Made by a program: the position numbers and the translations under genes
DNA from: Streptomyces sp. RB17
GTDB taxonomy: Bacteria; Actinomycetota; Actinomycetes; Streptomycetales; Streptomycetaceae
Length of the DNA stretch: 64,000 nucleotides
Assembly: GCF_009604455.1 (NCBI RefSeq)
Contig: NZ_WEGL01000005.1
Coordinates: forward strand, 62,001-126,000
Reading direction: 5' to 3'
Part shown: piece after piece, positions 43,876 through 53,396 of the stretch
Layout: each line of letters starts with the position of its first letter
Position numbering within the stretch: position 1 is the first letter of the stretch
Notes under the pieces: model-generated
Told to the model about the DNA's origin: nothing
Seen by the model: the letters and a program-made list of their open reading frames with translations, nothing else
Databases searched by the model: none

Positions 43876-45516
43876 ATGCCGCACGAGCGAGCCGGCCGGC
43901 CGGCCGGTCCCGAGGACCTTGTCGATGTGGCCCGGCTGGTCACGGCGTACTACGCACTGCACCCGGACCCGGCCGACCCGGCGCAGCGGGTGGCGTTCGG
44001 CACCTCCGGGCACCGGGGTTCGTCCCTGGCGAGCGCCTTCAACGAGGACCACATCGCCGCCACCAGCCAGGCCATCTGCGAGTACCGCTCGGCCCAGGGC
44101 ACCGACGGCCCCCTGTTCCTGGGCGCCGACACCCACGCCCTGTCCGAGCCCGCCAGGGCCACGGCGCTGGAGGTGTTCGCGGCCAACGGCGTCACCGTGC
44201 TCATCGACAGCGCCGACGGCTACACGCCCACCCCCGCCGTCTCGCACGCGATCCTCACCCACAACCGGGGCCGCACCTCCGGACTCGCCGACGGCGTGGT
44301 CGTCACCCCGTCCCACAACCCGCCCGCCGACGGCGGCTTCAAGTACAACCCGCCGAGCGGCGGCCCGGCGGCCTCCGACGCCACCTCCTGGATCCAGGAC
44401 CGGGCCAACGAGATCATCACCGGCGGCCTGAAGGACGTACGCCGGGTGCCGTACGCGCGGGCGCTCGCCGCGGAGACGACCCGGCGGTACGACTTCCTCG
44501 GCGCCTATGTCGGCGATCTGCCGAGCGTGCTGGACCTCGACGCGATCCGCGCGGCCGGTGTGCGCATCGGCGCCGACCCGCTGGGCGGGGCCTCCGTCGC
44601 CTACTGGGGACGCATCGCCGAACAGCACGGCATCGACCTCACCGTGGTCAACCCGCACACCGATCCCACCTGGCGGTTCATGACGCTGGACTGGGACGGC
44701 CAGATCCGCATGGACTGCTCCTCGCCGTACGCGATGGCCTCCCTCATCGAGCAGCGCGACCGGTTCCGCATCGCCACCGGCAACGACGCCGACGCCGACC
44801 GGCACGGCATCGTCACCCCGGACGCGGGCCTGATGAACCCCAACCACTACCTCGCGGTCGCCATCTCCTACCTCTACCGCCACCGCGACCGGTGGCCCGC
44901 CCGTGCCGGCATCGGAAAGACACTGGTCTCCTCCACGATGATCGACCGGGTCGCCGCCGACCTCGGCCGCCAACTGGTCGAGGTGCCGGTCGGGTTCAAG
45001 TGGTTCGTGGACGGACTGGTCGGCGGCGCCATCGGGTTCGGCGGCGAGGAGTCGGCCGGCGCCTCCTTCCTGCGTCGCGACGGCTCCGTGTGGACCACCG
45101 ACAAGGACGGCATCATCCTGGCCCTGCTCGCCTCCGAGATCACGGCCGTCACGGACCGGACCCCGTCGGAGCACTACGCCGACCTGACGGCCCGCTTCGG
45201 GGAACCCGCCTACGCCCGCATCGACGCGCCCGCGACCCGCGAACAGAAGGCGCTGCTCGGCAAGTTGTCCCCCGCCCAGGTCACCGCCGACGCCCTCGCC
45301 GGAGAGGCCGTCACGGGCGTCCTGACCGAGGCGCCCGGCAACGGCGCCGCGATCGGCGGCATCAAGGTCACCACGGAGAACGCCTGGTTCGCGGCCCGCC
45401 CTTCGGGAACAGAGGACGTCTACAAGGTCTATGCCGAGTCCTTCCTCGGCCCCGACCACCTCGCCCGGGTGCAGGAGGAGGCCCAGGCCGTGGTGCTGGG
45501 CGCGCTCGGCGGCTGA
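43876..45516 (+). CDS. pgm: phosphoglucomutase, alpha-D-glucose specific
   Basis: This 546-residue enzyme interconverts glucose-1-phosphate and glucose-6-phosphate, linking glycogen and wall sugars to glycolysis. FGTSGHRGSSL binds substrate, the phosphoserine loop is VVVTPSHNPPADGGFKYN, the metal loop is GNDADADRHGIV, the sugar loop is GFGGEESAGASFLRR, and the phosphate loop is ARPSGTEDVYK. Length is normal. The ATG has GGAGGAACGG upstream. A hairpin terminator follows after about 350 bp. Confidence 0.97.
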   Translation: MPHERAGRPAGPEDLVDVARLVTAYYALHPDPADPAQRVAFGTSGHRGSSLASAFNEDHIAATSQAICEYRSAQGTDGPLFLGADTHALSEPARATALEVFAANGVTVLIDSADGYTPTPAVSHAILTHNRGRTSGLADGVVVTPSHNPPADGGFKYNPPSGGPAASDATSWIQDRANEIITGGLKDVRRVPYARALAAETTRRYDFLGAYVGDLPSVLDLDAIRAAGVRIGADPLGGASVAYWGRIAEQHGIDLTVVNPHTDPTWRFMTLDWDGQIRMDCSSPYAMASLIEQRDRFRIATGNDADADRHGIVTPDAGLMNPNHYLAVAISYLYRHRDRWPARAGIGKTLVSSTMIDRVAADLGRQLVEVPVGFKWFVDGLVGGAIGFGGEESAGASFLRRDGSVWTTDKDGIILALLASEITAVTDRTPSEHYADLTARFGEPAYARIDAPATREQKALLGKLSPAQVTADALAGEAVTGVLTEAPGNGAAIGGIKVTTENAWFAARPSGTEDVYKVYAESFLGPDHLARVQEEAQAVVLGALGG

Positions 45517-45864
45517 GGGAGCCGCGGGCGGCCTCCATGGTGGGGCCGGGCCGACCCGGTGCGCCTGCGGGACCGACGGCAGGTGGTGAGGGACGAGCGC
45601 TGAGGACGGCGGCGCGTGGTGAGGAGAGCGGGGCGCGGGGTGCTGACGTGGCGGTATGCGGCGGCCCACGGTCGCTGCGGCCCGGTCCGGCCTTGACGTG
45701 GGCGCCGGCTCGGGCCGCAGGGTCCGGGCGTCACTGGGAGCCGGTGCGTCTGGGGGCTGTGCCGGTCGGGGGTTCGCCGCGGCCGGCCAGGGTGTGCGCC
45801 CCCGGCGACGGGGTCCGGGCCGGCCGTAGGTCGGGCCTCGGGGTCCCCTTGCCAGAAAGGCCGG
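45517..45864. other. intergenic region after pgm
   Basis: About 350 bp of GC-rich sequence with no supported gene, between the convergent pgm and lipase genes. Confidence 0.5.
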
Positions 45865-45894
45865 CCCGGCCAGGGGTGTCATCACCTGGCCGGG
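45865..45894. terminator. bidirectional hairpin terminator
   Basis: CCCGGCCAGG (45865-45874) pairs perfectly with CCTGGCCGGG (45885-45894) between the convergent pgm and lipase genes. Confidence 0.75.
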
Positions 45895-45929
45895 GTGCCG
45901 CTCCGGCCGCGGAGTCCGGGCCGGCCGGA

Positions 45930-46847
45930 TCAGTCGCGGCCGCGTCCCGACTCCAGCCTGTCCAGCACCGCCTGCGCCATGGCTTCCTCCCCCTTGGCGT
46001 TGGGGTGCGCCGGAGCGGCCGGCGCGGCCGGCTGGAGGGGCTCGATCCAGCGGTCCGCGGGCGCCTTGCACATGTCGTGGCCGACCGTTGGGCCGTAGGT
46101 GTCCACGTACTCGGCCCGGTTGACTCCGGCCACCAGGCGCAGCATCAGGTTCAGCCGCTTCTCGGTGTCCCGGAGATAGGGGAAGTCCTTCTGCGCGAAC
46201 GGCACCTGCGGGAAGCAGCCGCTGCCGTCGTCCGGCAGCAGGTCCGGATAGCCGACGACGACCACGCGCGCGTGCGGTGCCCTCGCGTGCACCGCCCGCA
46301 GCACCCGGTCGACCTTCGGAGCGGTCTGTGCGATCGCCAGGGCGAGCTGGTCGTAGCCGGAGGCCTGGTACGAACGTTCGCAGGGGTTGCCGGTCGGGTC
46401 CTGGGCGGCCAGGTGGGCGCAGGTGTTGATGATCGGCCCGAACCCGACGTCGTTGCCGCCGATCTGTACCGTCACCAGGTCCGTGTCCCGTCGCACGGCG
46501 TCGAGCTGGGGTGCGTTGGTGCCCTGCGCCTGCCACATCTCGGCGGTCGTCGCTCCGGCACAGCTGACGTCCTCGAAGGTGTTCACCTGCCGCCGGTCGG
46601 CCACCAGGGAGGGGTAATTCTGGTCGGAGCGGGCGCAGTTGGCGTCCACCTGCTGCGGGATGCCGGGGCCCGAGGTGTAGGAGTCGCCGAGGGCGACGTA
46701 GTCGATGCCGTGGCCGTGTTCCGCGGAGTGCGCGGAAGCCGGTGCCGTGGCGGCCGCGACCAGGACGCAACCGCCCAGCGCCGCCCCCAGTACGGCGGCT
46801 CCCCGCCGGCCTCTCGCTCCGCTCGCCGCACCTGTGTCGTTCGTCAT
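45930..46847 (-). CDS. secreted SGNH lipase/esterase
   Basis: This 305-residue exported esterase starts with a signal peptide (about residues 1-40, ending APASAHS). The nucleophile is in DYVALGDSYTSGPGIP, block III is VQIGGNDVGFG, and the catalytic His is in APAHPNAKGEEAMA. Six Cys residues suggest three disulfides, as in the Streptomyces coelicolor extracellular SGNH lipase. ATG at 46847 follows AGGGGGAGGACCC. It is divergent from the repeat protein. Confidence 0.92.
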   Translation of the reverse strand: MTNDTGAASGARGRRGAAVLGAALGGCVLVAAATAPASAHSAEHGHGIDYVALGDSYTSGPGIPQQVDANCARSDQNYPSLVADRRQVNTFEDVSCAGATTAEMWQAQGTNAPQLDAVRRDTDLVTVQIGGNDVGFGPIINTCAHLAAQDPTGNPCERSYQASGYDQLALAIAQTAPKVDRVLRAVHARAPHARVVVVGYPDLLPDDGSGCFPQVPFAQKDFPYLRDTEKRLNLMLRLVAGVNRAEYVDTYGPTVGHDMCKAPADRWIEPLQPAAPAAPAHPNAKGEEAMAQAVLDRLESGRGRD

Positions 46848-47409
46848 GGGTCCTCCCCCTGAGGCCGTTTCATCGCACGGTGCCGGCTCGGAGAGCGGTC
46901 CTCGCGCGTTGGACTGGGTCTGTATACCGTCCGGTAGGTCTCGCGGACCAGAAGCGGGAAGCAATGAGTTCAGGCGCGTGGCCCGGCAGGTGTGCCGGCC
47001 GCCCGAGACTCCATCGGGTGGCTGCAGGCGATGGCACCCCGCCGAGTGGCGTAGTGGAACGTCACAGCGGATGCGCAGGTCGTGGGCCGGGTTCGAGCAG
47101 TGGGCCGGTTGCGAAGGCCTGATGATACGTCAGCTGGCCTTCTTCGGCACCGCGGCCATCGTCCCCAGCTGATGGCGGGTCAAGCCCGCCGTGACGCCGG
47201 GGCGGCCGGGTGGGTGCGTGCGCAACCTGCGCGTTCGCCGGGAGGCCCAAGGGTGCCGACTGCCGAGTGCCGGGCGCTACACCATCCGGTGACTTCTGGG
47301 CCGCGTCACCGTAATTCGCGGCCGGGATTTCCTGATCATTCCACTAACGAGCCATCAGAACTGACCCGACGTCATCAAACTCTGACCCAAGTCGAGGAGA
47401 GTGGAGAGA
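46848..47409. other. 562-bp divergent promoter region
   Basis: The promoters of the lipase and of the repeat protein must lie here. No gene, hairpin or clear operator is recognised; short frames are shadows. Confidence 0.5.
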
Positions 47410-48690
47410 ATGACGACATCGCCGCTACGGCGATCCGTTCTTGCGTCAGCTGCCACCATCGCCGCGCTCACCGCGGGTGCGCTGGCGATCCCGGGCGCCG
47501 CCTATGCGCAGGAGCACAGCACCCCGCAACCGCCGTACCCGAAGGGACCCGCCTACCCGCTTCATCCCGAGAGACCGGCGTCTCCGGTGAAGTCGGCCTA
47601 CCCGATGCATCCCGAGAAGCCGGCGCATCCGGTGACGCCCGCTTTTCCGGAGAAGCCCGTGCGGCCGGCCCACCCGGAGAAGCCGGTCTATCCAGTGAAG
47701 CCGGTGCGGCCTGAGTATCCGGAACGGCCGGTGAAGCCGGTGTATCCGGAGAGGCCTGTGCGGCCGGTGAAGCCTGTGTATCCGGAGAAGCCGGTCTATC
47801 CGGAGAAGCCGGTCTATCCGGTGAAGCCGGTGCGGCCTGAGTATCCGGAACGGCCGGTGAAGCCGGTGTATCCGGAGAGGCCTGTGCGGCCGGTGAAGCC
47901 GGTCTATCCGGAGAAGCCCGTGCAGCCGGCCCACCCGGTGAAGCCGGTCTATCCCGAGAAGCCTGTGCGACCGGTGTACCCGGTGAAGCCGGTCTATCCC
48001 GAGAAGCCTGTGCGACCGGTGTATCCGGAGAAGCCGGTCTATCCGGTGAAGCCGGTGCGGCCTGAGTATCCGCAGCGGCCGGTGAAGCCGGTGTATCCGG
48101 AGAAGCCGGTGAAGCCTGCGTACCCGGTAAAGCCGGTCAAGCCGGTGTATCCGGAGAAGCCTGTGTATCCGGTGAAGCCGGTGCGGCCTGAGTATCCGCA
48201 GCGGCCGGTGAAGCCGGTGTATCCGGAGAAGCCTGTGTATCCGGTGAAGCCTGCGTACCCGGTGAAGCCGGTCAAGCCGGTGTATCCGGAGAAGCCGGTC
48301 TATCCGGTGAAGCCGGTGCGGCCTGAGTATCCGCAGCGGCCGGTGAAGCCTGTGTATCCCGAGAAGCCCGTGCACCCGGTGAAGCCGGAGTACCCGGTGA
48401 AGCCGGCGAGGCCCGCCTACCCGGAGCACCCGGTGAAACCCGGCTACCCCGTGCACCCGGTGAGGCCCGCCTTCCCGGAGCACCCGGTGAAGCCGACCTA
48501 CCCGGAGCACCCGGTGAGGCCCGCCTTCCCGGAGCACCCGGTGAAGCCGACCTACCCGGAGCACCCGGTGAGGCCCGCCTTCCCGGAGCACCCGGCGAAG
48601 CCGACCTACCCGGAGCACCCGTCGAAGCCGGCGGAGCCGCATCACGCGCACAAGGGGTCGGACCACGAGCCCGACTCGCACGAGGATTGA
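47410..48690 (+). CDS. secreted Pro-Val-Tyr-Lys repeat protein
   Basis: This 426-residue exported protein is of unknown family. Residues 1-33 are a signal peptide (LRRSVLASAATIAALTAG, cleavage after YAQ). From about residue 45 to 405 it is an almost continuous array of five- to six-residue units such as KPVYPE, KPVYPV, RPEYPQ and RPVKP, with Pro at every third or so position, regular Tyr, and alternating Lys and Glu. The C-terminal third changes to EHPVKPTYP and EHPVRPAFP units. The tail is HHAHKGSDHEPDSHED. It has no membrane anchor, LPXTG or enzyme domain. The composition recalls plant proline-rich and extensin wall proteins. ATG at 47410 with GAGGAGAG upstream; a strong terminator follows. 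Confidence 0.9.
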   Translation: MTTSPLRRSVLASAATIAALTAGALAIPGAAYAQEHSTPQPPYPKGPAYPLHPERPASPVKSAYPMHPEKPAHPVTPAFPEKPVRPAHPEKPVYPVKPVRPEYPERPVKPVYPERPVRPVKPVYPEKPVYPEKPVYPVKPVRPEYPERPVKPVYPERPVRPVKPVYPEKPVQPAHPVKPVYPEKPVRPVYPVKPVYPEKPVRPVYPEKPVYPVKPVRPEYPQRPVKPVYPEKPVKPAYPVKPVKPVYPEKPVYPVKPVRPEYPQRPVKPVYPEKPVYPVKPAYPVKPVKPVYPEKPVYPVKPVRPEYPQRPVKPVYPEKPVHPVKPEYPVKPARPAYPEHPVKPGYPVHPVRPAFPEHPVKPTYPEHPVRPAFPEHPVKPTYPEHPVRPAFPEHPAKPTYPEHPSKPAEPHHAHKGSDHEPDSHED

Positions 48691-48738
48691 GCAGGTGACG
48701 AAGGTCAGCTGAGGGAAATCGGGACAACTCGCATGGGA

Positions 48739-48771
48739 CCGCTGGGCCGCCCGCAGTGGGCGGCCCAGCGG
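48739..48771 (+). terminator. hairpin terminator after the repeat protein
   Basis: CCGCTGGGCCGCCC (48739-48752) pairs perfectly with 48758-48771 around a 5-nt loop, 48 bp after the stop codon. Confidence 0.85.
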
Positions 48772-49212
48772 TGCGCGTGGCGGAGCTTCGTCGCCGCGGT
48801 CGCGTGTCCACAGGGGCAGAGCCCTCAGTGATCACACCCCGAGTTCCTCCAAGTGCCCCATGCCGCCGAGCCGTTCAGGAAGTCATGGGCACCCACGACC
48901 TCGTCGGCGTACGAGGCGTCGCACACTCCGCGCGGTCGTCGTAGCAGTTGCGGGAGGCGCAGCCCATCGAGAACCCCGGCGCCTGACATCGGCTGATCGC
49001 GGGGGCCACCTGCGGCCACGCGCGCCGGCCTCAACCCCCGGCGCCCCCGGCGAGCGGGCCCGGTACCGCTGCGCGGAAGGATGACCGCCCAACCGTCCGG
49101 TACTTGGCGGTGGTTGGCTCCCAGGGTCGGCCGGGGAGGGTCGATGACCTGCGTGAACGGTGTGAGAGGCTGCGATGGTCAGCACATCCGCGCAACGGAG
49201 GAGCACCGCGGC
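48772..49212. other. intergenic, no gene seen
   Basis: This 441-bp stretch before the maltokinase-cap-like gene has no supported coding or RNA feature. Confidence 0.5.
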
Positions 49213-49866
49213 ATGGCCATCATCCACCACACCACGCTCAAGCCCACGAAGATCGAGCTGCTCACCGACTGGCTGCCCTCGCGCCCCTGGTACCGCGGTG
49301 GCCCGGACGCCCCGGTGCTGACCAAGTCCGGCGGCTTCCGGCTGGACGACCCGGAGGGCGAGGTCGGCATCGAGTTCATGGTGGCCACCGACACCTCCAC
49401 CCCCGATCCGACCGCCTATCTCGTCCCGTTGACCTATCGCGGCGCGCCGCTGGAGGGGGCGGAGTGCGGGCTGGTGGGCACGTTGGAGCACGGAGTGCTG
49501 GGCAAGCGCTGGGTGTACGACGGCTGCCACGACCCGGTGCTGGTCACCGAGTTGCTGTCGCTGATCGAGGGGCGGGCCCAGGCACAGGCCCAGAGCATCG
49601 ACGGCGCCCCCGACCCCGAGGTGATCCGCTCCTGCACCGCCGCCCCCTTCACCCTGGACGGCTTCGCCCCCGAGCCGGCCGACCACCGGGAGGGGACCCG
49701 TATCCCCGTGCCGCACGGCACGATCCTCCATGTCCACCGGGTCCTGGACCCCGTCCCGGCGAACCCGCCGTGCCCCGAGGGGGCGGTCGGCCATGTGGCG
49801 CGCGGCTGGCGGGACCCACAGGGCACCGCGCGGGCGGCGGTCTTCGTGACGGTACGCACCGACTGA
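49213..49866 (+). CDS. maltokinase N-terminal cap-like protein
   Basis: This 217-residue soluble protein starts MAIIHHTTLKPTKIELLTDW, followed by LPSRPWY, the opening pattern of the N-terminal cap domain of actinobacterial maltokinases, but the kinase domain is absent. Similar stand-alone proteins are common in streptomycetes and are sometimes labelled glucan branching-related. It contains VPLTYRGAPLEGAE and GTLEHGVLGKRWVYDGCHD. Function is unknown; a link to trehalose/glucan metabolism is inference. The ATG has GGAGGAG 10 nt upstream. Confidence 0.8.
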   Translation: MAIIHHTTLKPTKIELLTDWLPSRPWYRGGPDAPVLTKSGGFRLDDPEGEVGIEFMVATDTSTPDPTAYLVPLTYRGAPLEGAECGLVGTLEHGVLGKRWVYDGCHDPVLVTELLSLIEGRAQAQAQSIDGAPDPEVIRSCTAAPFTLDGFAPEPADHREGTRIPVPHGTILHVHRVLDPVPANPPCPEGAVGHVARGWRDPQGTARAAVFVTVRTD

Positions 49867-50104
49867 CCGGCGCCTGGCGCACAAGGCGTCGCGTCGAAGC
49901 AGCGGCCGGCTTCTGGCATGGCCCGGTCAAATCTGGCACTCTCTCGAAAGTCCGGCATCCAGCGCTCCGACCCCATGAGGGCGCGGCGCACCTCTGGGTG
50001 CAGCGATCGCGCAAGCCCCGTCAGCGGCCGCCCCGGCGTACCCCAGCCGTGCCGGTGGCCATCGAGCAGGCCGGGAATCCCGGCCGCCGCAAAAGGAGTA
50101 GCGT

Positions 50105-51961
50105 GTGAGACCGACCCCCCACATGGTCCTCGGCGCCGGTGCGCTCACCGTCGCCGTGGTGGCCGCCCTGGTGCTCCCCGGTACGCCCGCCGCGGCCCGG
50201 CCGGCCGCAGCACCCGCCGCCTGTACTCCGGCACAGGCCGTCGCCAACGGCGGCTTCGAGAGCGGGACATCGCCCTGGTCGGCGTCCTCCTCCACCGTCA
50301 TCACCAGCCGCCCGGGTGAGACCGCCCACGGCGGAAGCTCCTACGCCTGGCTGGACGGAGTCGGCAGCACCCATACCGACACCCTCAGCCAGAGCGTCTC
50401 CGTCCCGGCAGGCTGCGACGCGGCCACCCTCACCTTCTGGCTGCACACGGACACCGACGAGACGACCTCCTCCGTCGCGTACGACAAGCTCACGGCCAGG
50501 ATCGGCAGCACGACGCTGGCCACCTACTCGAACCTCGACGCGCACACCGGGTACGTCCAGAAGTCGATCGACGTGTCGGCGTACGCCGGGCAGACCGTCA
50601 CTCTCTCCTTCACCGGGACGGAGGACTCCAGCCTCCGGACCAGCTTCGTCCTCGACGACATCGCGCTCGACACCTCCGGCGGCACCGCGCCACCGCCGGG
50701 CGACTCCACGCGCACCCCGGCCTCGCCCACGTACACCGTGAACCTCGGCAGCGACACGAGCGGCACCGTCTGGACCGGGCACGAGAGCGTGACCTTCACC
50801 AACGCCTCCGCCACCGCCCTGAACGAGGTCTACCTGCGGCTGTGGGACAACTACCACGGCACCTGCGACGCGATGCCGATCCGGGTCACCGGCGTCACCG
50901 GTGGTACGGCCGAGACGCCCACCGTGGCCTGCACCGCGCTCAAGATCGATCTGCCGGCCCCGCTCGCCCAGGGCCACAGCGCCACCATCGGCTTCGACCT
51001 GGGCATCACCGTGCCCAGCGGCGCCGACCGGTTCGGCCACGACGGCGCCTACAGCTTCATCGGCAACGCCCTGCCCGTCCTCGCGGTCCGCGACGGCGCC
51101 GGCTGGCACCTCGACCCGTACACCGACAACGGCGAGTCGTTCTACTCCCTGGCCGCCGACTTCAAGGTGACCCTCGACCACCCCAGCAGCCTGCTGGTCC
51201 CGGCCACCGGCACCTCCACCGACACGCCCGGCTCCAGCGGCCGTACGGTGACGACCGCGACGGCGTCGAAGGTCCGTGACTTCGCCTGGGCCGCCGGGCC
51301 CTTCACCAGGATCTCCGGCACCTCGCCGGCCGGCGTCGCGGTGAACGTCTACTCCGTCTCCGGCATCAGCTCCTCCAGCGCCCAGTCCATGCTCAGCACC
51401 GCCAAGAGCGCCGTGGACGCCCACGCGGCCCGCTTCGGCGCCTATCCCTACGGCGAGCTGGACACCGTGCTCGACGACAACTACTGGTTCGGCGGCATGG
51501 AGTACCCGGGGTTCGTCCTGGACGTGGTCAGCTCCACCGCCCTCACCCATGAGATCGGCCACCAGTGGTGGTACGGCATCGTCGGCGACGACGAGTACAA
51601 CAACCCCTGGCTGGACGAGGCGTTCACCGACTACGCCACCGACCTCGCCCTCGGCAGGACCGGCACAGGCTGCTGGAACAGCGTCTCCTGGGCCTCCAGT
51701 ACCGAGAAGATCACCAACTCCATGGCCTACTGGGACGCGCACTCCTCCCGCTACTCCGCCGTCGTCTACGGCTACGGCAAATGCGCCCTGCACGACCTGC
51801 GCCGTGTCCTCGGTGACACCGCCATGACCGAGCTGCTGAAGGACTACGCGACCGCCCACTGGTACGGCGTGTCGACGACGGCCGAGTTCAAGGCCGCCGC
51901 CCAGGCCGCCACGAGCACCGACCTCACCTCCTTCTGGACCCAACACCGCATCGACGGCTGA
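50105..51961 (+). CDS. secreted M1 family metallopeptidase
   Basis: This 618-residue exported aminopeptidase-like enzyme has a signal peptide (about 1-32) followed by a jelly-roll carbohydrate-binding-type domain (about 38-198, ANGGFESGTSPW onward) and a linker. The M1 N-terminal beta domain begins near TYTVNLGSDTSG. Catalytic residues are HEIGH at 482-486 and the third zinc ligand Glu505 in WLDEAFTDYA; the substrate-binding loop is WFGGMEYPGF instead of GAMEN. The start is GTG at 50105 behind AAAAGGAG. The N-terminal domain could tether the peptidase to a polymer or the cell wall. Confidence 0.92.
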   Translation: MRPTPHMVLGAGALTVAVVAALVLPGTPAAARPAAAPAACTPAQAVANGGFESGTSPWSASSSTVITSRPGETAHGGSSYAWLDGVGSTHTDTLSQSVSVPAGCDAATLTFWLHTDTDETTSSVAYDKLTARIGSTTLATYSNLDAHTGYVQKSIDVSAYAGQTVTLSFTGTEDSSLRTSFVLDDIALDTSGGTAPPPGDSTRTPASPTYTVNLGSDTSGTVWTGHESVTFTNASATALNEVYLRLWDNYHGTCDAMPIRVTGVTGGTAETPTVACTALKIDLPAPLAQGHSATIGFDLGITVPSGADRFGHDGAYSFIGNALPVLAVRDGAGWHLDPYTDNGESFYSLAADFKVTLDHPSSLLVPATGTSTDTPGSSGRTVTTATASKVRDFAWAAGPFTRISGTSPAGVAVNVYSVSGISSSSAQSMLSTAKSAVDAHAARFGAYPYGELDTVLDDNYWFGGMEYPGFVLDVVSSTALTHEIGHQWWYGIVGDDEYNNPWLDEAFTDYATDLALGRTGTGCWNSVSWASSTEKITNSMAYWDAHSSRYSAVVYGYGKCALHDLRRVLGDTAMTELLKDYATAHWYGVSTTAEFKAAAQAATSTDLTSFWTQHRIDG

Positions 51962-52023
51962 CCGGAACACACCCACACGGCTGAATATCCGGCCGCGGAT
52001 GGCTTCCTGAGGCGGAGTCCGGA

Positions 52024-52890
52024 GTGCGATACGACCCGACCACCGGTCAGATGGATTCCGTGCCAAGTCATACAGTCCCTTTCCGCGGCCGGTCCCACCG
52101 GTGCCTCACCGGCGCCCTGACCGCCCTTGTCCTGTTCCTGCCCAGCACCCCGGCCACGGCCGAACCCGCCAGGGACGCACCCGTGCGCGGCGGTGCCTAC
52201 ATGGGCATCGGCGTCCTCGCCCACGACGGAGACACCGGCGCCCGGCCGCCCACGGGCCGCGCCTCGCAGCCCGAGGGCGTCGACGTCGCAAGCCACCAGC
52301 TCGGCGTCGACTGGCCGACCCTGTGGAAGGCCGGCACACACTGGGCGTACACGAAGGCCACCGAGGGGACGTACTACACCAACCCCTACTTCACCCAGCA
52401 GTACAACGGCGCGTACAACGCGGGCATGATCCGCGGCGCGTACCACTTCGCCACCCCGGACACGGCGGGTGGCGCCACTCAGGCCAACTACTTCCTGTCG
52501 CACGGCGGCGGCTGGTCCAAGGACGGCAAGACCCTGCCCGGTGCGCTCGACATCGAGTGGAACCCGTACGGCGACGCCTGCTACGGCAAGTCCAAGAGCG
52601 ACATGGTGGGCTGGATCCGCGACTTCCTGAACCGCTACAGGTCGCGCACCGGCAGGGACGCCGTCATCTACACGGCGACCAGCTGGTGGACCCAGTGCAC
52701 CGGCAACTACGCCGGCTTCGCGGCGAGCAACCCGCTGTGGATCGCCCGCTATGCCTCGGACCCGGGGACGCTCCCGGGCGGCTGGTCGTACCACACGATG
52801 TGGCAGTACACCTCCTCCGGCAAGACCGTCGGGGACCACGACCGCTTCAACGGCGCCCTGGACCGGCTGAAGGTCTTCGCGACCGGCTGA
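52024..52890 (+). CDS. secreted GH25 lysozyme
   Basis: This 288-residue exported N-acetylmuramidase cuts peptidoglycan. An N-terminal signal segment (CLTGALTALVLFLPSTPATA) is preceded by about 25 residues that may not be translated; ATG 52051 and GTG 52060 are alternative starts. The GH25 barrel has the first catalytic Asp in GVDVASHQ and the Asp-x-Glu pair in GALDIEWNPYG, then WIARYASDPG and MWQYTSSGKTVGDHDRFNG at the end. The GTG at 52024 has GGCGGAG 6 nt upstream. It follows the M1 peptidase by 62 bp and may be co-transcribed. Confidence 0.93.
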   Translation: MRYDPTTGQMDSVPSHTVPFRGRSHRCLTGALTALVLFLPSTPATAEPARDAPVRGGAYMGIGVLAHDGDTGARPPTGRASQPEGVDVASHQLGVDWPTLWKAGTHWAYTKATEGTYYTNPYFTQQYNGAYNAGMIRGAYHFATPDTAGGATQANYFLSHGGGWSKDGKTLPGALDIEWNPYGDACYGKSKSDMVGWIRDFLNRYRSRTGRDAVIYTATSWWTQCTGNYAGFAASNPLWIARYASDPGTLPGGWSYHTMWQYTSSGKTVGDHDRFNGALDRLKVFATG

Positions 52891-52966
52891 CCACGCGCCG
52901 GGCCGCCGCGCCGGCACGCGTCCGGTCCCTGCCGCCCGGGCGGGCCCGCCGCCGTGCCACGGCCGT

Positions 52967-53396
52967 TCACCTCGCCGGCAGGCCCTCCGCGTAGTCGGTG
53001 AGGGTGCGACGTGCTGTCCACCCCTGGGACCGGGCCCTGGAAACGTCCAGGACGACCGAGCCGGCCGGCTGGTCGACCGCGTAGGGGTGTGGTCCGGCTC
53101 GGTGGCCGGGCGCAGCCGGGCCGGCAGCTGGGCGGTGCTCGACGTGGTGGGGGCGACCGCCGCAGGAAGGCAACGGATCCGCGCCCGTACGCCATGGCCC
53201 CGGAGGACGGCCCGTATCGCCCGGTCCCGGTCGTAGGGCGCCGGGTCGGCGATGTTGTAGGCGCCGGCCGGCCAGTCGGCGGCGAGGCACGCCTCGGTGA
53301 GGTTCTCCACGTCCGGCAGGCTGAGCCGGACACTCGGTCCGGGCAGCAGGAGCGGGCCGGCCTCCTGGTGTGCGGGCACCACCACCCACAGGGCAC
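52967..53396 (-). pseudogene. NAD-dependent epimerase/dehydratase remnant
   Basis: C-terminal fragments in two minus-strand frames: VENLTEACLAADWPAGAYNI and ADPAPYDRDRAIRAVLRGHG in one, then YAVDQPAGSVVLDVSRARSQ and GWTARRTLTDYAEGLPAR with a stop in another. These are the end of an extended short-chain epimerase/sterol-dehydrogenase-like protein. The Rossmann half is missing. It directly follows the ketosynthase remnant on the same strand. Confidence 0.6.

Noticed and set aside
47560..48640. CRISPR or non-coding satellite
   Set aside because: The repeats keep one frame with a signal peptide, start, stop and terminator, so they are coding.
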